Of a stretch of DNA of 63,912 nt, positions 17,792-27,305 are shown one piece after another. Below the pieces are notes generated by a model. The model saw only the letters and a list, made by a program, of their open reading frames with translations, was not told the origin of the DNA and ran no database searches. Position 1 is the stretch's first letter, and every line of letters starts with the position of its first letter. Made by a program: the position numbers and the translations under genes. The DNA comes from Pelagibacteraceae bacterium AG-414-M23 (GTDB lineage Bacteria > Pseudomonadota > Alphaproteobacteria > Pelagibacterales > Pelagibacteraceae). Location: contig QCLN01000006.1 of assembly GCA_003214525.1 (NCBI GenBank), forward strand, positions 1-63,912, read 5' to 3'.

Positions 17792-18361
17792 TTATATTTT
17801 AACAAAATTTTCAATTATTTTCATGCCAACTCTTGTATTAATGCTCTCTGGGTGAAACTGAACACCATGAACTTGATATTTGTTGTGCATTAATCCCATA
17901 ATTATATTGCCTTCAGTTGTGGCCGTTACAACTAAATCTTTAGATAAAGTAGCTCTATCTACAATTAAGCTATGATATCTAGTAGCTGTAAATTTACTTT
18001 TTATATCTTTTAAAATTCCTAACTTTTTATTTTTTATTAAACTTGTTTTTCCATGCATAAGTTTTTTTGCTTGAATAATCTTAGAGCCAAAAACTTGACC
18101 TATTATTTGATGACCTAAACAAACACCCAAGATTGGTATTTTATTGTAAAAGTCTTTTACAATTTTCAAACAATTTCCAGATTGATCAGGGTTTCCTGGA
18201 CCAGGAGAAATAATTATTTTTTTATATTTATTTTTAATTATATCTTTAGAATTTACTTTATCATTTCTTTTAACTTCTACATTTTTATCAAACGATGATA
18301 CATAATGATAAAGATTATATGTAAAACTATCATAATTATCGATTAATAAAATTTTTTTCAA
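17792..18361 (-). CDS. trpG: Anthranilate synthase component II (glutamine amidotransferase)
   Basis: Supplies ammonia from glutamine to TrpE. Class I amidotransferase of 189 residues: the oxyanion/PGPG segment ISPGPGNPDQSG, nucleophile Cys81 in GVCLGHQ, and the His-Glu pair in GVQFHPESI near the C-terminus. Such subunits can also serve PabB in folate synthesis; the adjacent trpE and trpD argue that tryptophan is the main role. It lies 4 bases after trpE. Confidence 0.97.
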   Translation of the reverse strand: MKKILLIDNYDSFTYNLYHYVSSFDKNVEVKRNDKVNSKDIIKNKYKKIIISPGPGNPDQSGNCLKIVKDFYNKIPILGVCLGHQIIGQVFGSKIIQAKKLMHGKTSLIKNKKLGILKDIKSKFTATRYHSLIVDRATLSKDLVVTATTEGNIIMGLMHNKYQVHGVQFHPESINTRVGMKIIENFVKI

Positions 18362-18365
18362 AATA

Positions 18366-19820
18366 TTACTCCATCGCTTTTAATAAAGCTTTAGCTTTAT
18401 TTTCAGTTTCAATATATTCATTAATAGGTTTGCTATCTGCCACTATTCCAGCCCCAGCTTGAGCATATAAGTAATTGTCTTTAACTATTGCAGTTCTTAA
18501 AGCGATACACGTATCAAATTCACCTGCAGCGGTAAAATATCCTATACCACCTGCATAAACTTTTCTTTTAGTTGTTTCTAATTCATCAATAATTTCCATT
18601 GCTCTTATTTTAGGGGCGCCAGAAACTGTTCCCGCAGGAAAGCCTGATAATAATGTATCAAATTTACTATACTTATTATTAAATTTCCCCACAACATTAG
18701 AGACTATGTGCATTACGTGAGAATATCTTTCTACTCTGAATTTTTCAGTTACTTTAACTGTGTCGATTTTTGAAACTCTTCCTGCATCATTTCTTCCTAA
18801 ATCTAAAAGCATTAAGTGCTCAGCAAGTTCTTTTTTATCGTTTAGAAGATCTTTTTCAAATAATAAATCTTCTTTCATATTTTTACCACGAGGTCTAGTA
18901 CCAGCAATTGGTCTTATCGTTACTTGTCCATCTCTCAGTCTTACCAATATCTCTGGACTTGCACCTATAATTTGAAAATCAGCAAAATTAAAAAAATACA
19001 TAAACGGTGAAGGGTTAGTGACTCTAAGTTTTTTATAAACATCAATTGGATCTTTTTCTAATTTAGCATTAAATCTCTGGCTTAAAACGACTTGAAATAT
19101 ATCACCTTTTTTTATGTATTTTTTAGCTTTAATTACATTATTTAAAAATTTTTGTTTACTTATATTTGATCTAATTTTTATCTTCTTTTTTACTTCTTTG
19201 GTTTCATAAAAATTTTTATTATTTGCAAGTAAAATTAAATTTTCTATTTCTGATTTTACATTATTTAAAGCTTTGGCATAATTAGCGACCTTTTCTTCTT
19301 TAAAAAAATTTTTTATAAAATGTATTTTTTTCTCAAGATTGTCTAAAACTATTAAAGACTTAGGCCTGATTAATCTTACATCTGGAATATTTAAATCATT
19401 TTTGCAATTATTAGGAATTTTTTCTACATAACGAATTATATCATATGAAAAATAACCTGAAATAATTGAACTAATGTTTGGCAACTCTTTAGGTATATCA
19501 AATTTAAAACTTTCAATAATTTTATCGATTATTCTTTTTGGAGAACTTTTTAAATTTTGGACTTGATTGTTAAATATTTGTTTACACTTATTACCTTGAA
19601 ATTCCCAAATATAATCAGGATTTTTTCCTAATATTGTATACCTTCCTTTTATTTTTCCTTTTTCTACAGACTCAAATATGAAACTATTTTTTTCAATTAA
19701 AAAATTATTAATTAAATTTTCTGTTTCAATCAATCCATTGGATTTTATTGTATAAAATAATATTTGATTTTTTTTATTTTTATGTTTTTTTTTGAATTGA
19801 GATAAAGATGTATTTAGCAT
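18366..19820 (-). CDS. trpE: Anthranilate synthase component I
   Basis: Makes anthranilate from chorismate with ammonia from TrpG. 484 residues; the chorismate-binding C-terminal half carries GDIFQVVLSQRF, NPSPFMYFF, IAGTRPRG, DLGRNDAGRVS, SHVMHIVSNV and FPAGTVSGAPK. The N-terminal feedback region has FESVEKGKIKGRYT, like the LLES-type tryptophan-binding motif, so inhibition by tryptophan is likely kept. The ATG overlaps the stop of the ppiD-like gene upstream by one base. No leader peptide or attenuator is possible between them. Confidence 0.97.
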   Translation of the reverse strand: MLNTSLSQFKKKHKNKKNQILFYTIKSNGLIETENLINNFLIEKNSFIFESVEKGKIKGRYTILGKNPDYIWEFQGNKCKQIFNNQVQNLKSSPKRIIDKIIESFKFDIPKELPNISSIISGYFSYDIIRYVEKIPNNCKNDLNIPDVRLIRPKSLIVLDNLEKKIHFIKNFFKEEKVANYAKALNNVKSEIENLILLANNKNFYETKEVKKKIKIRSNISKQKFLNNVIKAKKYIKKGDIFQVVLSQRFNAKLEKDPIDVYKKLRVTNPSPFMYFFNFADFQIIGASPEILVRLRDGQVTIRPIAGTRPRGKNMKEDLLFEKDLLNDKKELAEHLMLLDLGRNDAGRVSKIDTVKVTEKFRVERYSHVMHIVSNVVGKFNNKYSKFDTLLSGFPAGTVSGAPKIRAMEIIDELETTKRKVYAGGIGYFTAAGEFDTCIALRTAIVKDNYLYAQAGAGIVADSKPINEYIETENKAKALLKAME

Positions 19821-21229
19821 TACCTAAAATTATTTTTTAATCTTTCAATAGAACTTTGAAATACTTTTATTTTATATTTTTTACTCAAGAAAATATCATA
19901 ACTCGAATAAAGAGCATCTCTTATTTCACTATTTGATTTAATTAAATAATTTTTGAAATCATCATCAGTAATTTTATTTTCGTAAATTATTTCTTTGATA
20001 AATGCTAAATAAATTTTTTTTTCATCATCATCAATTAAAATAAATGATTTTTCTGGAAGGGAATAAATTAATTTAATTGAGTTTAAAGAAAACTTATTAT
20101 TGTCTCTTATAGAATTTACTTTAATATTTTCTATTTTTTTCAAACTATCAAAATCTTTTAAATCTTCATATTGCAAATTTTTATTCTGGATATCTCCTAG
20201 TAGTTTTTTATTGTATTCATATTTAAATCTATTTGTAAGTTCTAAATTAATTTGCTTTTTAAATTCATCAGAATTTATATCAGGTAATTTATTTTCAACT
20301 TTGTTTATTTCAAACAATAGGTAATGGTCATTTTTTTCTACTAAATTGATTTGTTCAGTATTATTTTTTTTAGAATAAACAAGATTAAATTTATTGTCAT
20401 ATGGATAATAGTTTTGAATAAATTTAATTTTTAAATTGTATTGTTTGGCGATTGTCCTGATGTTTTGATTATTTAGAATTTTATTGTCAATATCGTCAAT
20501 TATTTTAAAAAACTCATCATTATATTCATTCATATCTATTAAATTTTGAGGTGTAATTTTAACATAGCTAAAATCAATGAAATCTTTTTTCAACTCATCA
20601 CTATTAGATTTAATATATTTATTAATTTCATCGTTTGTAAATTTTTTTTTATAATTTTGGTCCAAGCCTACATAATCTAATACAACATCTTTATTTTCAT
20701 TTGCATATTTTTTATTTACTAAAAATTTTGGAATCATTAATCCACCATTAATATAATTGAACAAAACTTTTTGTAGTTCATTCTTTTTTAATCTATCTTC
20801 GAATTGTGATGCGGAAATGTTATTTTCTAATAAAAATTTTTCATATTTAGTTCTAGAAAAATTATTTTTATTATCAAAAAAATTTTTATTATTAATAATT
20901 CTTTCTTTCAAAGTTTTGTCTGTAAAATTTAAATTAAGATTTTCAATCTCCATATTCATTATTTCTTGTGAAATTAATTCACTTAGCAAGTCTTCAAAAA
21001 TATTTTTATCTAAATTTTCTCTTATTAAATTTTCATCTAAACCTGAATCGTTAACATGATTTATAAAATCAGTAATTGAAATTGTATTATTATTAATTTT
21101 TGCAACATTATTTGTATTTCCTCTAGTAAACACATCGCCCATTCCCCAAAAAACAAATGGAATGGCTATTAGCGCCACTATAACCCAGGAAATTTTAGAG
21201 TTTGTAAAGCTTCTAAATTTACTAATCAT
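19820..21229 (-). CDS. ppiD: PpiD/SurA-N-like membrane-anchored periplasmic chaperone lacking the parvulin domain
   Basis: The N-terminus (MISKFRSFTNSKISWVIVALIAIPFVFWG) is the typical PpiD anchor: a short cytoplasmic tail and one membrane helix (about 13-31). A SurA-N-like chaperone domain follows (about 38-190: NNTISITDFINHV, ISASQFEDRLKK). PpiD proteins normally have about 620 residues with a parvulin domain in the middle; this one has 469. The region after residue 195 goes almost straight to the C-terminal part, with none of the parvulin landmarks visible. The position between tpiA and trpE matches ppiD in other alphaproteobacteria. I infer chaperone activity at the SecYEG exit without prolyl isomerase activity. 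Confidence 0.8.
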   Translation of the reverse strand: MISKFRSFTNSKISWVIVALIAIPFVFWGMGDVFTRGNTNNVAKINNNTISITDFINHVNDSGLDENLIRENLDKNIFEDLLSELISQEIMNMEIENLNLNFTDKTLKERIINNKNFFDNKNNFSRTKYEKFLLENNISASQFEDRLKKNELQKVLFNYINGGLMIPKFLVNKKYANENKDVVLDYVGLDQNYKKKFTNDEINKYIKSNSDELKKDFIDFSYVKITPQNLIDMNEYNDEFFKIIDDIDNKILNNQNIRTIAKQYNLKIKFIQNYYPYDNKFNLVYSKKNNTEQINLVEKNDHYLLFEINKVENKLPDINSDEFKKQINLELTNRFKYEYNKKLLGDIQNKNLQYEDLKDFDSLKKIENIKVNSIRDNNKFSLNSIKLIYSLPEKSFILIDDDEKKIYLAFIKEIIYENKITDDDFKNYLIKSNSEIRDALYSSYDIFLSKKYKIKVFQSSIERLKNNFR

Positions 21230-21290
21230 AATAATAAATCTTTATCTATTGATTTTTTAAAAAACAAATCTATAGATTAAAATATCATAT

Positions 21291-22037
21291 ATGACAAATA
21301 ATATATATTTTATTGCTAATTGGAAAATGTATGGAAGTACATCATCTTTAAATTCATTGAATAAGTTAATTAATTTAAGCAAATTAAAAAAATATAATAA
21401 GGCAAAAATTATATACTTTCCTCCTTTTACTTTGATTAATGATTTCATAAAAAAATTTAGTAAATCAAAAATTTCTGTAGGAGGTCAAAATTGTCATCAG
21501 CATGAGGATTATGGATCTTTTACAGGTTCAATTAGTCCAAAAATGTTAAAAGATTTGGGGTGTCAATTTGTAATCCTTGGTCATTCAGAAAATAGAACTT
21601 TAGGCGAAAGCGATCATGTTATTAATAAAAAAATTCGTTCTGCGCTTAACAAAAATTTAAAAATCATTTTTTGCATAGGAGAGACTCTTAAAGAAAAAAG
21701 AAAAAAAGCTACCCATTCTGTTTTGAGAAAACAAATTAATCGTGGCTTAAAAGGAGTGAAAAATTGTCAAAATATTTTAATTGCCTATGAGCCCGTTTGG
21801 TCAATTGGATCTGGGTTAATACCTAAAAGTGAGGCATTAGAGATTAATGTGAGAAAAATTAGAAAATTAATTTCAAAAAAAACTAAATTTAAATTACCAA
21901 TACTTTATGGAGGTTCAGTTAATAGTCAAAATATAACATCTCTTAAAAATATAACTGGTATTAGTGGTTTTTTGATAGGATCGGCTTCACAGAGCTCAAA
22001 AAAATTTATTGATATAATAAAAAAAACAATTAATTAG
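21291..22037 (+). CDS. tpiA: Triosephosphate isomerase
   Basis: Interconverts dihydroxyacetone phosphate and glyceraldehyde 3-phosphate. 248 residues with Lys12 (ANWKMYG), His98 (ILGHSENR), the catalytic Glu in AYEPVWSIGSG, and the phosphate-binding GGSVN and FLIGSAS segments. It is transcribed away from the ppiD-trp run across a 61-base divergent gap and leads the tpiA-secG-pyrG-kdsA-eno string. Glycolytic/gluconeogenic eno is in the same string. Confidence 0.97.
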   Translation: MTNNIYFIANWKMYGSTSSLNSLNKLINLSKLKKYNKAKIIYFPPFTLINDFIKKFSKSKISVGGQNCHQHEDYGSFTGSISPKMLKDLGCQFVILGHSENRTLGESDHVINKKIRSALNKNLKIIFCIGETLKEKRKKATHSVLRKQINRGLKGVKNCQNILIAYEPVWSIGSGLIPKSEALEINVRKIRKLISKKTKFKLPILYGGSVNSQNITSLKNITGISGFLIGSASQSSKKFIDIIKKTIN

Positions 22038-22042
22038 TTCGC

Positions 22043-22345
22043 ATGGAAAATACTTTACTTGTAATAAACATAATTCTAGCGGCTATTTTAGTAGTGCTGG
22101 TGTTAACACAAAAATCTGAAGGTGGAGCATTGGGGATTGGATTGTCCCAAGATAATTTTATGTTTTCAAGATCGGCAGGTAATTTTTTAACAAAATCTAC
22201 AGCAATAATTGCTGCATTATTCATAATTTGCAGTTTGTCTCTTACAATAATTTCAAGAAGTGAGCTAGAGCCCACAGGTTCAGTTTTGGATAAAATAGAG
22301 GAAAATCAAGAAGAGACACCTAAAATTCCAGAAAATAATAATTAA
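22043..22345 (+). CDS. secG: Preprotein translocase subunit SecG
   Basis: Small membrane subunit of the SecYEG channel. 100 residues with two membrane helices (about 3-21 and 51-71) joined by the conserved loop KSEGGALGIG...FSRSAGNFLTKST. The C-terminal tail is acidic and low-complexity (EENQEETPKIPENNN). It lies 5 bases after tpiA, a common arrangement. SecD, SecF and YajC of the same machinery are at 56991-59741. Confidence 0.94.
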   Translation: MENTLLVINIILAAILVVLVLTQKSEGGALGIGLSQDNFMFSRSAGNFLTKSTAIIAALFIICSLSLTIISRSELEPTGSVLDKIEENQEETPKIPENNN

Positions 22346-22385
22346 TACTTTGAAATTATAAGATATCGGTCTATAACATAGTTCC

Positions 22386-24002
22386 ATGGCGCGATATATA
22401 TTCGTCACCGGCGGCGTGGTTTCATCATTAGGCAAAGGACTATCGTCCGCTTCTCTAGCTTATCTTTTAAAATCGCAAGGTTATAAAGTAAGAATTAGAA
22501 AAATGGATCCATATTTAAATGTTGATCCAGGTACAATGAGTCCATTCCAACATGGAGAAGTTTTTGTAACAAATGATGGGGCCGAAACAGATTTAGATCT
22601 TGGACATTATGAAAGATTCACAAATATATCAGCAAAAAAATCTGACAATATTACAACTGGAAAAATTTATAGTGATATAATTAAAAAGGAACGTAAAGGT
22701 AAGTATTTAGGAAAAACAGTTCAAGTTATACCCCATGTTACTGACAGGATAAGAGAGTTTATAAAAGATGATATATCGAATGAAGACTTTGTTATATGTG
22801 AAATAGGTGGCACAGTAGGCGATATAGAAAGCTTACCTTTTGTTGAGGCAATAAGACAATTTTCAAATGAAGTTGGAAGAAATAAAAGTTTATTTATTCA
22901 TCTAACTTTTGTTCCTTTTTTAAAATCATCAGACGAAATTAAAACAAAACCAACACAACATTCCGTTAAAGAGCTAAGAAGCCTTGGTATACAGCCAGAT
23001 ATAATTATTTGCAGATCTCAAAAATCAATACCTTTAGACCAAAGAAAAAAAATATCACTATTTTGCAATGTAGATATAAACAATGTTATAGAAACAGTTG
23101 ATGTAAGAACAATTTATGAGGCGCCAATAAGTTTTTATAATGAAAAATTAGACAAACAGGTTTTAAAATATTTTAAATTAAAGCCAAGAAAAAAAGTTAA
23201 TTTATTACCTTGGAAAAGAATTACACAAACTGTTTTAAATACAAAGAAAATAGTTAATATTGCAATTATAGGAAAATATGTAAATTTAAAAGATGCTTAT
23301 AAATCACTAGATGAAGCATTAATTCATGGTGGAATAAGCAATAATGTAAAAGTTAATTTAATTAGAATTGAATCAGATAAATTAAAATCTAATCAAATAA
23401 ACAAAGTTTTAAAAAATGTATCCGGTATTTTAATCCCCGGTGGATTTGGTAAAAGAGGTACAGAAGGAAAAATATCAGCTATTAGTTACGCAAGAAAAAA
23501 TAAAATTCCTTTTTTAGGCATTTGTTTTGGAATGCAAATGGCGGTAATAGAATTTGCTCGAAATACACTAAAAATTAAAAACGCTGGATCTAGTGAATTA
23601 AATAAAAAATGCTATCCCGTCGTTGGTTTGTTGAGCGAATGGAGTAAAAATGGAAAACTGATAAAAGGTACAAATAAAGATTTAGGTGGTACAATGAGGC
23701 TAGGATCGTATGAAGCTAAATTAAGACATAATTCATTGATACAAAAAATTTATAAATCAAAATTTATATTTGAAAGACATAGACATAGGTACGAAGTGAA
23801 TAGAAATTTAAAAAATAAATTTGAAAATAAAGGAATGATTTTTTCAGGAATGTCCCCTGATGATAAATTGCCTGAAATCATTGAGATTAAAAATCATCCA
23901 TGGTTTATAGGCGTTCAGTATCATCCCGAATTTAAATCTAGACCTTTAACGCCACATCCTTTATTCTCATCATTTATCAAAGCTGCAAAATTCTATAAAT
24001 GA
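22386..24002 (+). CDS. pyrG: CTP synthase
   Basis: Aminates UTP to CTP with glutamine and ATP. 538 residues: the N-terminal synthase domain begins [18 protein letters not shown] and contains [15 protein letters not shown] and GGTVGDIES. The class I amidotransferase domain (from about residue 295) has PGGFGKRG, the nucleophile Cys in GICFGMQ, and the His-Glu pair in QYHPEFKS. It overlaps kdsA by 4 bases (ATGA). Forty bases without an obvious structured leader separate it from secG. Confidence 0.98.
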   Translation: MARYIFVTGGVVSSLGKGLSSASLAYLLKSQGYKVRIRKMDPYLNVDPGTMSPFQHGEVFVTNDGAETDLDLGHYERFTNISAKKSDNITTGKIYSDIIKKERKGKYLGKTVQVIPHVTDRIREFIKDDISNEDFVICEIGGTVGDIESLPFVEAIRQFSNEVGRNKSLFIHLTFVPFLKSSDEIKTKPTQHSVKELRSLGIQPDIIICRSQKSIPLDQRKKISLFCNVDINNVIETVDVRTIYEAPISFYNEKLDKQVLKYFKLKPRKKVNLLPWKRITQTVLNTKKIVNIAIIGKYVNLKDAYKSLDEALIHGGISNNVKVNLIRIESDKLKSNQINKVLKNVSGILIPGGFGKRGTEGKISAISYARKNKIPFLGICFGMQMAVIEFARNTLKIKNAGSSELNKKCYPVVGLLSEWSKNGKLIKGTNKDLGGTMRLGSYEAKLRHNSLIQKIYKSKFIFERHRHRYEVNRNLKNKFENKGMIFSGMSPDDKLPEIIEIKNHPWFIGVQYHPEFKSRPLTPHPLFSSFIKAAKFYK

Positions 24003-24825
24003 TAAATAAAGAAATTAATTGTAATGGTATAAAAATATCAAATATTAATAAAATAGTCTTGATATCTGGGCCTTGCCAGCTTGAAACAGAGCAGCACGCC
24101 ATGGATATGGCTGGAAAAATAAAAGAAATAGCATCAAAATTTAATATAGGATTCATTTACAAAACATCATTTGATAAAGCGAATAGAACTAGTTTAAAAG
24201 GCAAGAGAGGTGCTGGACTAGATTCTTCGCTTCCTGTATTTGATAAAATTAAAAAAGATTTAAATGTTCCAGTTTTGACTGATGTACACAATATTGAGCA
24301 ATGTTCTATTGTATCTAAGCACGTTGATGTATTACAAATTCCCGCATTTCTATGTCGGCAAACTGACCTATTAATAGCTGCAGCAAAAACTAATAAAATT
24401 ATTAATGTAAAAAAAGGACAGTTTTTAGCACCCTGGGATATGGTCAACGTTACTAAAAAAATATCTGATTCAGGAAATGAAAATATTTTAGTAACAGAGA
24501 GAGGTGCAAGTTTCGGATATAATACATTAGTATCAGACATGAGATCAATACCAATAATGTCAAAAAATGGATATCCAGTAATTTTTGATGGCACACATTC
24601 GGTTCAGCAACCAGGTGGGTTGGGGGAAAAAAGTGGAGGACAAAGAGAATTCGTAGAATATTTATCTAGAGCCGCAGCCGCTGTTGGAATTGCGGGAATT
24701 TTTTAGAAACACACCAAGATCCTGATAATGCTCCATCAGATGGACCAAACATGGTTCCGTTAAATAAATTAGAAAGTTTGATTTCTCAAATTGCTGAAAT
24801 AGATAGTTTAGTAAAAAATAATTAA
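23999..24825 (+). pseudogene. kdsA: 3-deoxy-8-phosphooctulonate (Kdo-8-P) synthase, interrupted by a one-base frameshift
   Basis: KdsA condenses arabinose 5-phosphate and PEP into Kdo-8-P for the LPS inner core. Codons from 23999 read a normal enzyme (LISGPCQLE, YKTSFDKANRTS, TDVHN, QIPAFLCRQTDLL, VTERGASFGYN, FDGTHSVQQPGG) up to GIAGIF and then a TAG at 24704-24706, giving 235 residues. In the next frame from 24703 the missing C-terminus follows at once (LETHQDPDNAPSDGPNMVP ... SLVKNN) and ends in a TAA at 24823-24825 that overlaps the eno ATG. One added T in the T run at 24699-24704 would give a full 275-residue enzyme. Sequence error, real mutation, or slippage are all possible; an error or local variant is most likely, because Kdo is needed by the lipid A genes here. 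Confidence 0.9.
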
Positions 24826-26081
24826 TGAGTAAAATAACAAAAGTCATAGCTAGGCAAGTTTATGACAGCAGAGGAAACCCCACAATAGAAGCCGAAGTTT
24901 TTGCCAATAATATGAAAGCAAGAGCTATTTGTCCTTCAGGAGCCTCGATAGGATCACATGAAGCTTTTGAAAAAAGAGATATTTCAAATAAAAAATATTT
25001 AGGAAAAAGTGTTTTAAAGGCTGTAAAATTAGTAAATACAAAAATTTCAAAAAAATTAAAAAATCAAAATATACATAATCAAGAAAAAATTGATTATATT
25101 TTAATTAAGCTAGATGGCACAAAGCAGAAGAAAAAATTTGGTGCAAATTCACTACTAGCAGTTTCAATGGCTGTTAAAAAATTATCAGCAAGAATTAAAA
25201 AAATACCTCTTTATAAAACTTTTTTAATTAAAAAAAATTTTAAATTACCTTATCCATTGATGAATGTGATAAATGGAGGAGCTCACTCTAATAATGGACT
25301 TAGAATGCAAGAATTTATGATTAGACCTGATAAAGCAAAATCAGTGGCAGAAGCGATAAGAATGTGTTTTTTAGTAATTAATAATTTAAAAGCTTTAATT
25401 AAAAAAAGAGGCGAGTCCACATCAGTTGGTGATGAAGGCGGATTTTCACCAATGATCAACAAAAATGAAGATGCATTGAAGTTAATAGTAAAATCAATTG
25501 AAAATTCAGGATTCAAAAATGGCAAAGATATTTCAATATGCTTAGATGTTGCCGCTAATGAACTATTCAAGAAAAATAAATACTCTATTCACACTAAAAA
25601 ATTTACTTCAGCCCAAAAGACAATTAATGAATATAAAAAATTAATTAATAAATTTAAAATTAAATCTATAGAAGACCCTTTTGCCGAAAATGACTGGACT
25701 TCTTGGAATAAATTTATGAAAGAAATAAATAAAAAAATTCAAATTGTAGGTGATGACTTATATGCAACAAATCTTCAGAGATTGAAAGTAGGTTTTTTAA
25801 ACCAATCATCTAATGCCATATTAATCAAATTGAACCAAATCGGGACAGTAACAGAAACAATTGAAGTTATTAAATTTGCACAAAATATTGGTTTTAAAAC
25901 AATAATTTCTCATCGATCTGGAGAATCTGAGGACACATTTATTGCCGATTTATCAGTTGGCACCAATTCAAATCAAATAAAATCTGGCTCTTTATGTAGA
26001 TCAGAAAGAGTTGCAAAGTATAATCAAATACTGAGAATTGAAGAAAGTTTAGGAAAAAAAGCAAAAATGAGTAAATTATGA
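24825..26081 (+). CDS. eno: Enolase
   Basis: Interconverts 2-phosphoglycerate and phosphoenolpyruvate; also found in RNA degradosomes of some bacteria. 418 residues. Landmarks: ARQVYDSRGNPTIEAEV, GASIGSHEA (usual form GASTGxxEA), NVINGGAHSNN, GDEGGFSP, IEDPFAEND, VGDDLYATN, KLNQIGTVTET and ISHRSGESEDT, covering the metal ligands and catalytic Lys/Glu residues. The ATG overlaps the TAA that ends the frame-restored kdsA. The stop overlaps the ftsB-like gene (ATGA). Confidence 0.97.
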   Translation: MSKITKVIARQVYDSRGNPTIEAEVFANNMKARAICPSGASIGSHEAFEKRDISNKKYLGKSVLKAVKLVNTKISKKLKNQNIHNQEKIDYILIKLDGTKQKKKFGANSLLAVSMAVKKLSARIKKIPLYKTFLIKKNFKLPYPLMNVINGGAHSNNGLRMQEFMIRPDKAKSVAEAIRMCFLVINNLKALIKKRGESTSVGDEGGFSPMINKNEDALKLIVKSIENSGFKNGKDISICLDVAANELFKKNKYSIHTKKFTSAQKTINEYKKLINKFKIKSIEDPFAENDWTSWNKFMKEINKKIQIVGDDLYATNLQRLKVGFLNQSSNAILIKLNQIGTVTETIEVIKFAQNIGFKTIISHRSGESEDTFIADLSVGTNSNQIKSGSLCRSERVAKYNQILRIEESLGKKAKMSKL

Positions 26082-26377
26082 TAGAAAAAATTAAGAAAAA
26101 CTATTTTGTTATTTTTGGAACATTTTTGTTTATATATTTTTTTTTTAATCTGTTGGATGGTGAAAGAGGTTTAATTTCTTTATTGAAGAAAAAAAATTTA
26201 CTTTCTCAATTAAAGTTAAAAGAAGAAAAACTAAAGTATAGAATAGAAGATTTAGAATTTAAAAATTCTTTATTAAGTAATAACCTAGATAAAGACTATG
26301 TGGAAATTTTATTAAGAGAGAAATTTATTTATAGTAAAAAAGGTGAAAAAATATACGTAATAAAAAATGACAATTAG
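26078..26377 (+). CDS. ftsB: FtsB/DivIC-family septum formation protein
   Basis: Small bitopic division protein of 99 residues: one membrane helix (about 10-25), then a coiled coil (about 33-70), then a conserved end with [16 protein letters not shown], typical of FtsB/DivIC. In E. coli FtsB joins FtsL and FtsQ to activate septal peptidoglycan synthesis. Its place right after eno is standard in proteobacteria. lipA overlaps its last 11 bases; in many alphaproteobacteria the pyruvate dehydrogenase genes lie between the two. Confidence 0.88.
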   Translation: MIEKIKKNYFVIFGTFLFIYFFFNLLDGERGLISLLKKKNLLSQLKLKEEKLKYRIEDLEFKNSLLSNNLDKDYVEILLREKFIYSKKGEKIYVIKNDN

Positions 26378-27305
26378 ACATCCCGAAAAACAAAATAAAC
26401 CAGCCAATCCAATTAAAAAGAAACCAAATTGGATAAGATCAAAAATTGTAAATAGCCAAGAGTTTTTTTCAACTAAAAGTATTGTTAATCAATATAAACT
26501 TAAAACTGTTTGTCAGGAAGCCAACTGTCCAAATATAACGGAATGTTGGAGCAAAAGACATGCAACATTTTTAATTATGGGAGACACTTGCACAAGGGCT
26601 TGTGCTTTTTGTGATGTTAAAACTGGCATACCAAAAGCTCTAGATCCATTAGAACCAAATAAAATCTCTTCTGCTATTAAAAAATTAAATTTAAAACATG
26701 CAGTAATAACTTCAGTTGATAGAGACGACCTAGATGATGGAGGGGCCAATCATTTTCATGACGTTATAGTTGAAACAAGAAAAAATAATCCAAACACAAC
26801 TATAGAAGTTTTAACTCCTGATTTTTTAAGAAAAGGCGACTCTTATAAAAAAGTTATTGAAGCTAAACCAGACGTTTTTAATCATAATATAGAAACGGTA
26901 CCAGGACTTTATAGAAAAGTCAGACCTGGATCTAGGTACTTTGCTTCGTTAGAACTTTTAAAAAATGCAAAAAAAATTGATAATAATATCTTTACCAAAT
27001 CAGGATTAATGGTTGGTTTGGGAGAAAATAAAGACGAAATTTTACAAGTAATGGACGATCTAAAATCTGCTGATGTTGATTTCTTAACTGTAGGTCAATA
27101 TTTGCAACCATCTGTTAAGCACCATCCTTTAGATAGATATTACAATCCAGAGGAGTTTGAAGAATTAGAAATTGCTGCAAAATCTAAAGGATTTTTATTA
27201 GTTTCATCTTCTCCATTAACAAGGTCTTCTTATCATGCGGATGAAGATTTTGCTAAACTAAAAAAAAATAGAATAAGTCAAACCTATGTCCAAAGCATCA
27301 GTTAA
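26367..27305 (+). CDS. lipA: Lipoyl synthase
   Basis: Radical SAM enzyme inserting two sulfurs into octanoyl groups on the E2 subunits and GcvH. 312 residues. The auxiliary [4Fe-4S] cluster cysteines are in [13 protein letters not shown] and the radical-SAM CxxxCxxC in [26 protein letters not shown], and the C-terminal [10 protein letters not shown], with the serine that ligates the auxiliary cluster, are also present. It overlaps ftsB by 11 bases and the Coq10-like gene by 20. Confidence 0.98.
   Translation: MTIRHPEKQNKPANPIKKKPNWIRSKIVNSQEFFSTKSIVNQYKLKTVCQEANCPNITECWSKRHATFLIMGDTCTRACAFCDVKTGIPKALDPLEPNKISSAIKKLNLKHAVITSVDRDDLDDGGANHFHDVIVETRKNNPNTTIEVLTPDFLRKGDSYKKVIEAKPDVFNHNIETVPGLYRKVRPGSRYFASLELLKNAKKIDNNIFTKSGLMVGLGENKDEILQVMDDLKSADVDFLTVGQYLQPSVKHHPLDRYYNPEEFEELEIAAKSKGFLLVSSSPLTRSSYHADEDFAKLKKNRISQTYVQSIS

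Noticed and set aside
19815..19825. Tryptophan leader peptide/attenuator ahead of trpE
   Set aside because: The trpE start overlaps the preceding stop codon, which leaves no room for a leader.
22346..22385. Riboswitch or attenuator ahead of pyrG
   Set aside because: The gap is only 40 bases, with no stem-loop and no C-rich initiation tract that I can see.
24699..24706. Programmed -1 frameshift signal in kdsA
   Set aside because: The T run is only six bases, the zero-frame codons (ATT TTT TAG) do not form a standard X XXY YYZ slippery heptamer, and I see no clear downstream hairpin or pseudoknot. I kept slippage only as an alternative in the finding.
24662..24847. Minus-strand frame over the kdsA/eno junction as a real small gene
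   Set aside because: It is antisense to the conserved, frame-shifted KdsA C-terminus and encodes no recognisable protein, so it is a shadow.
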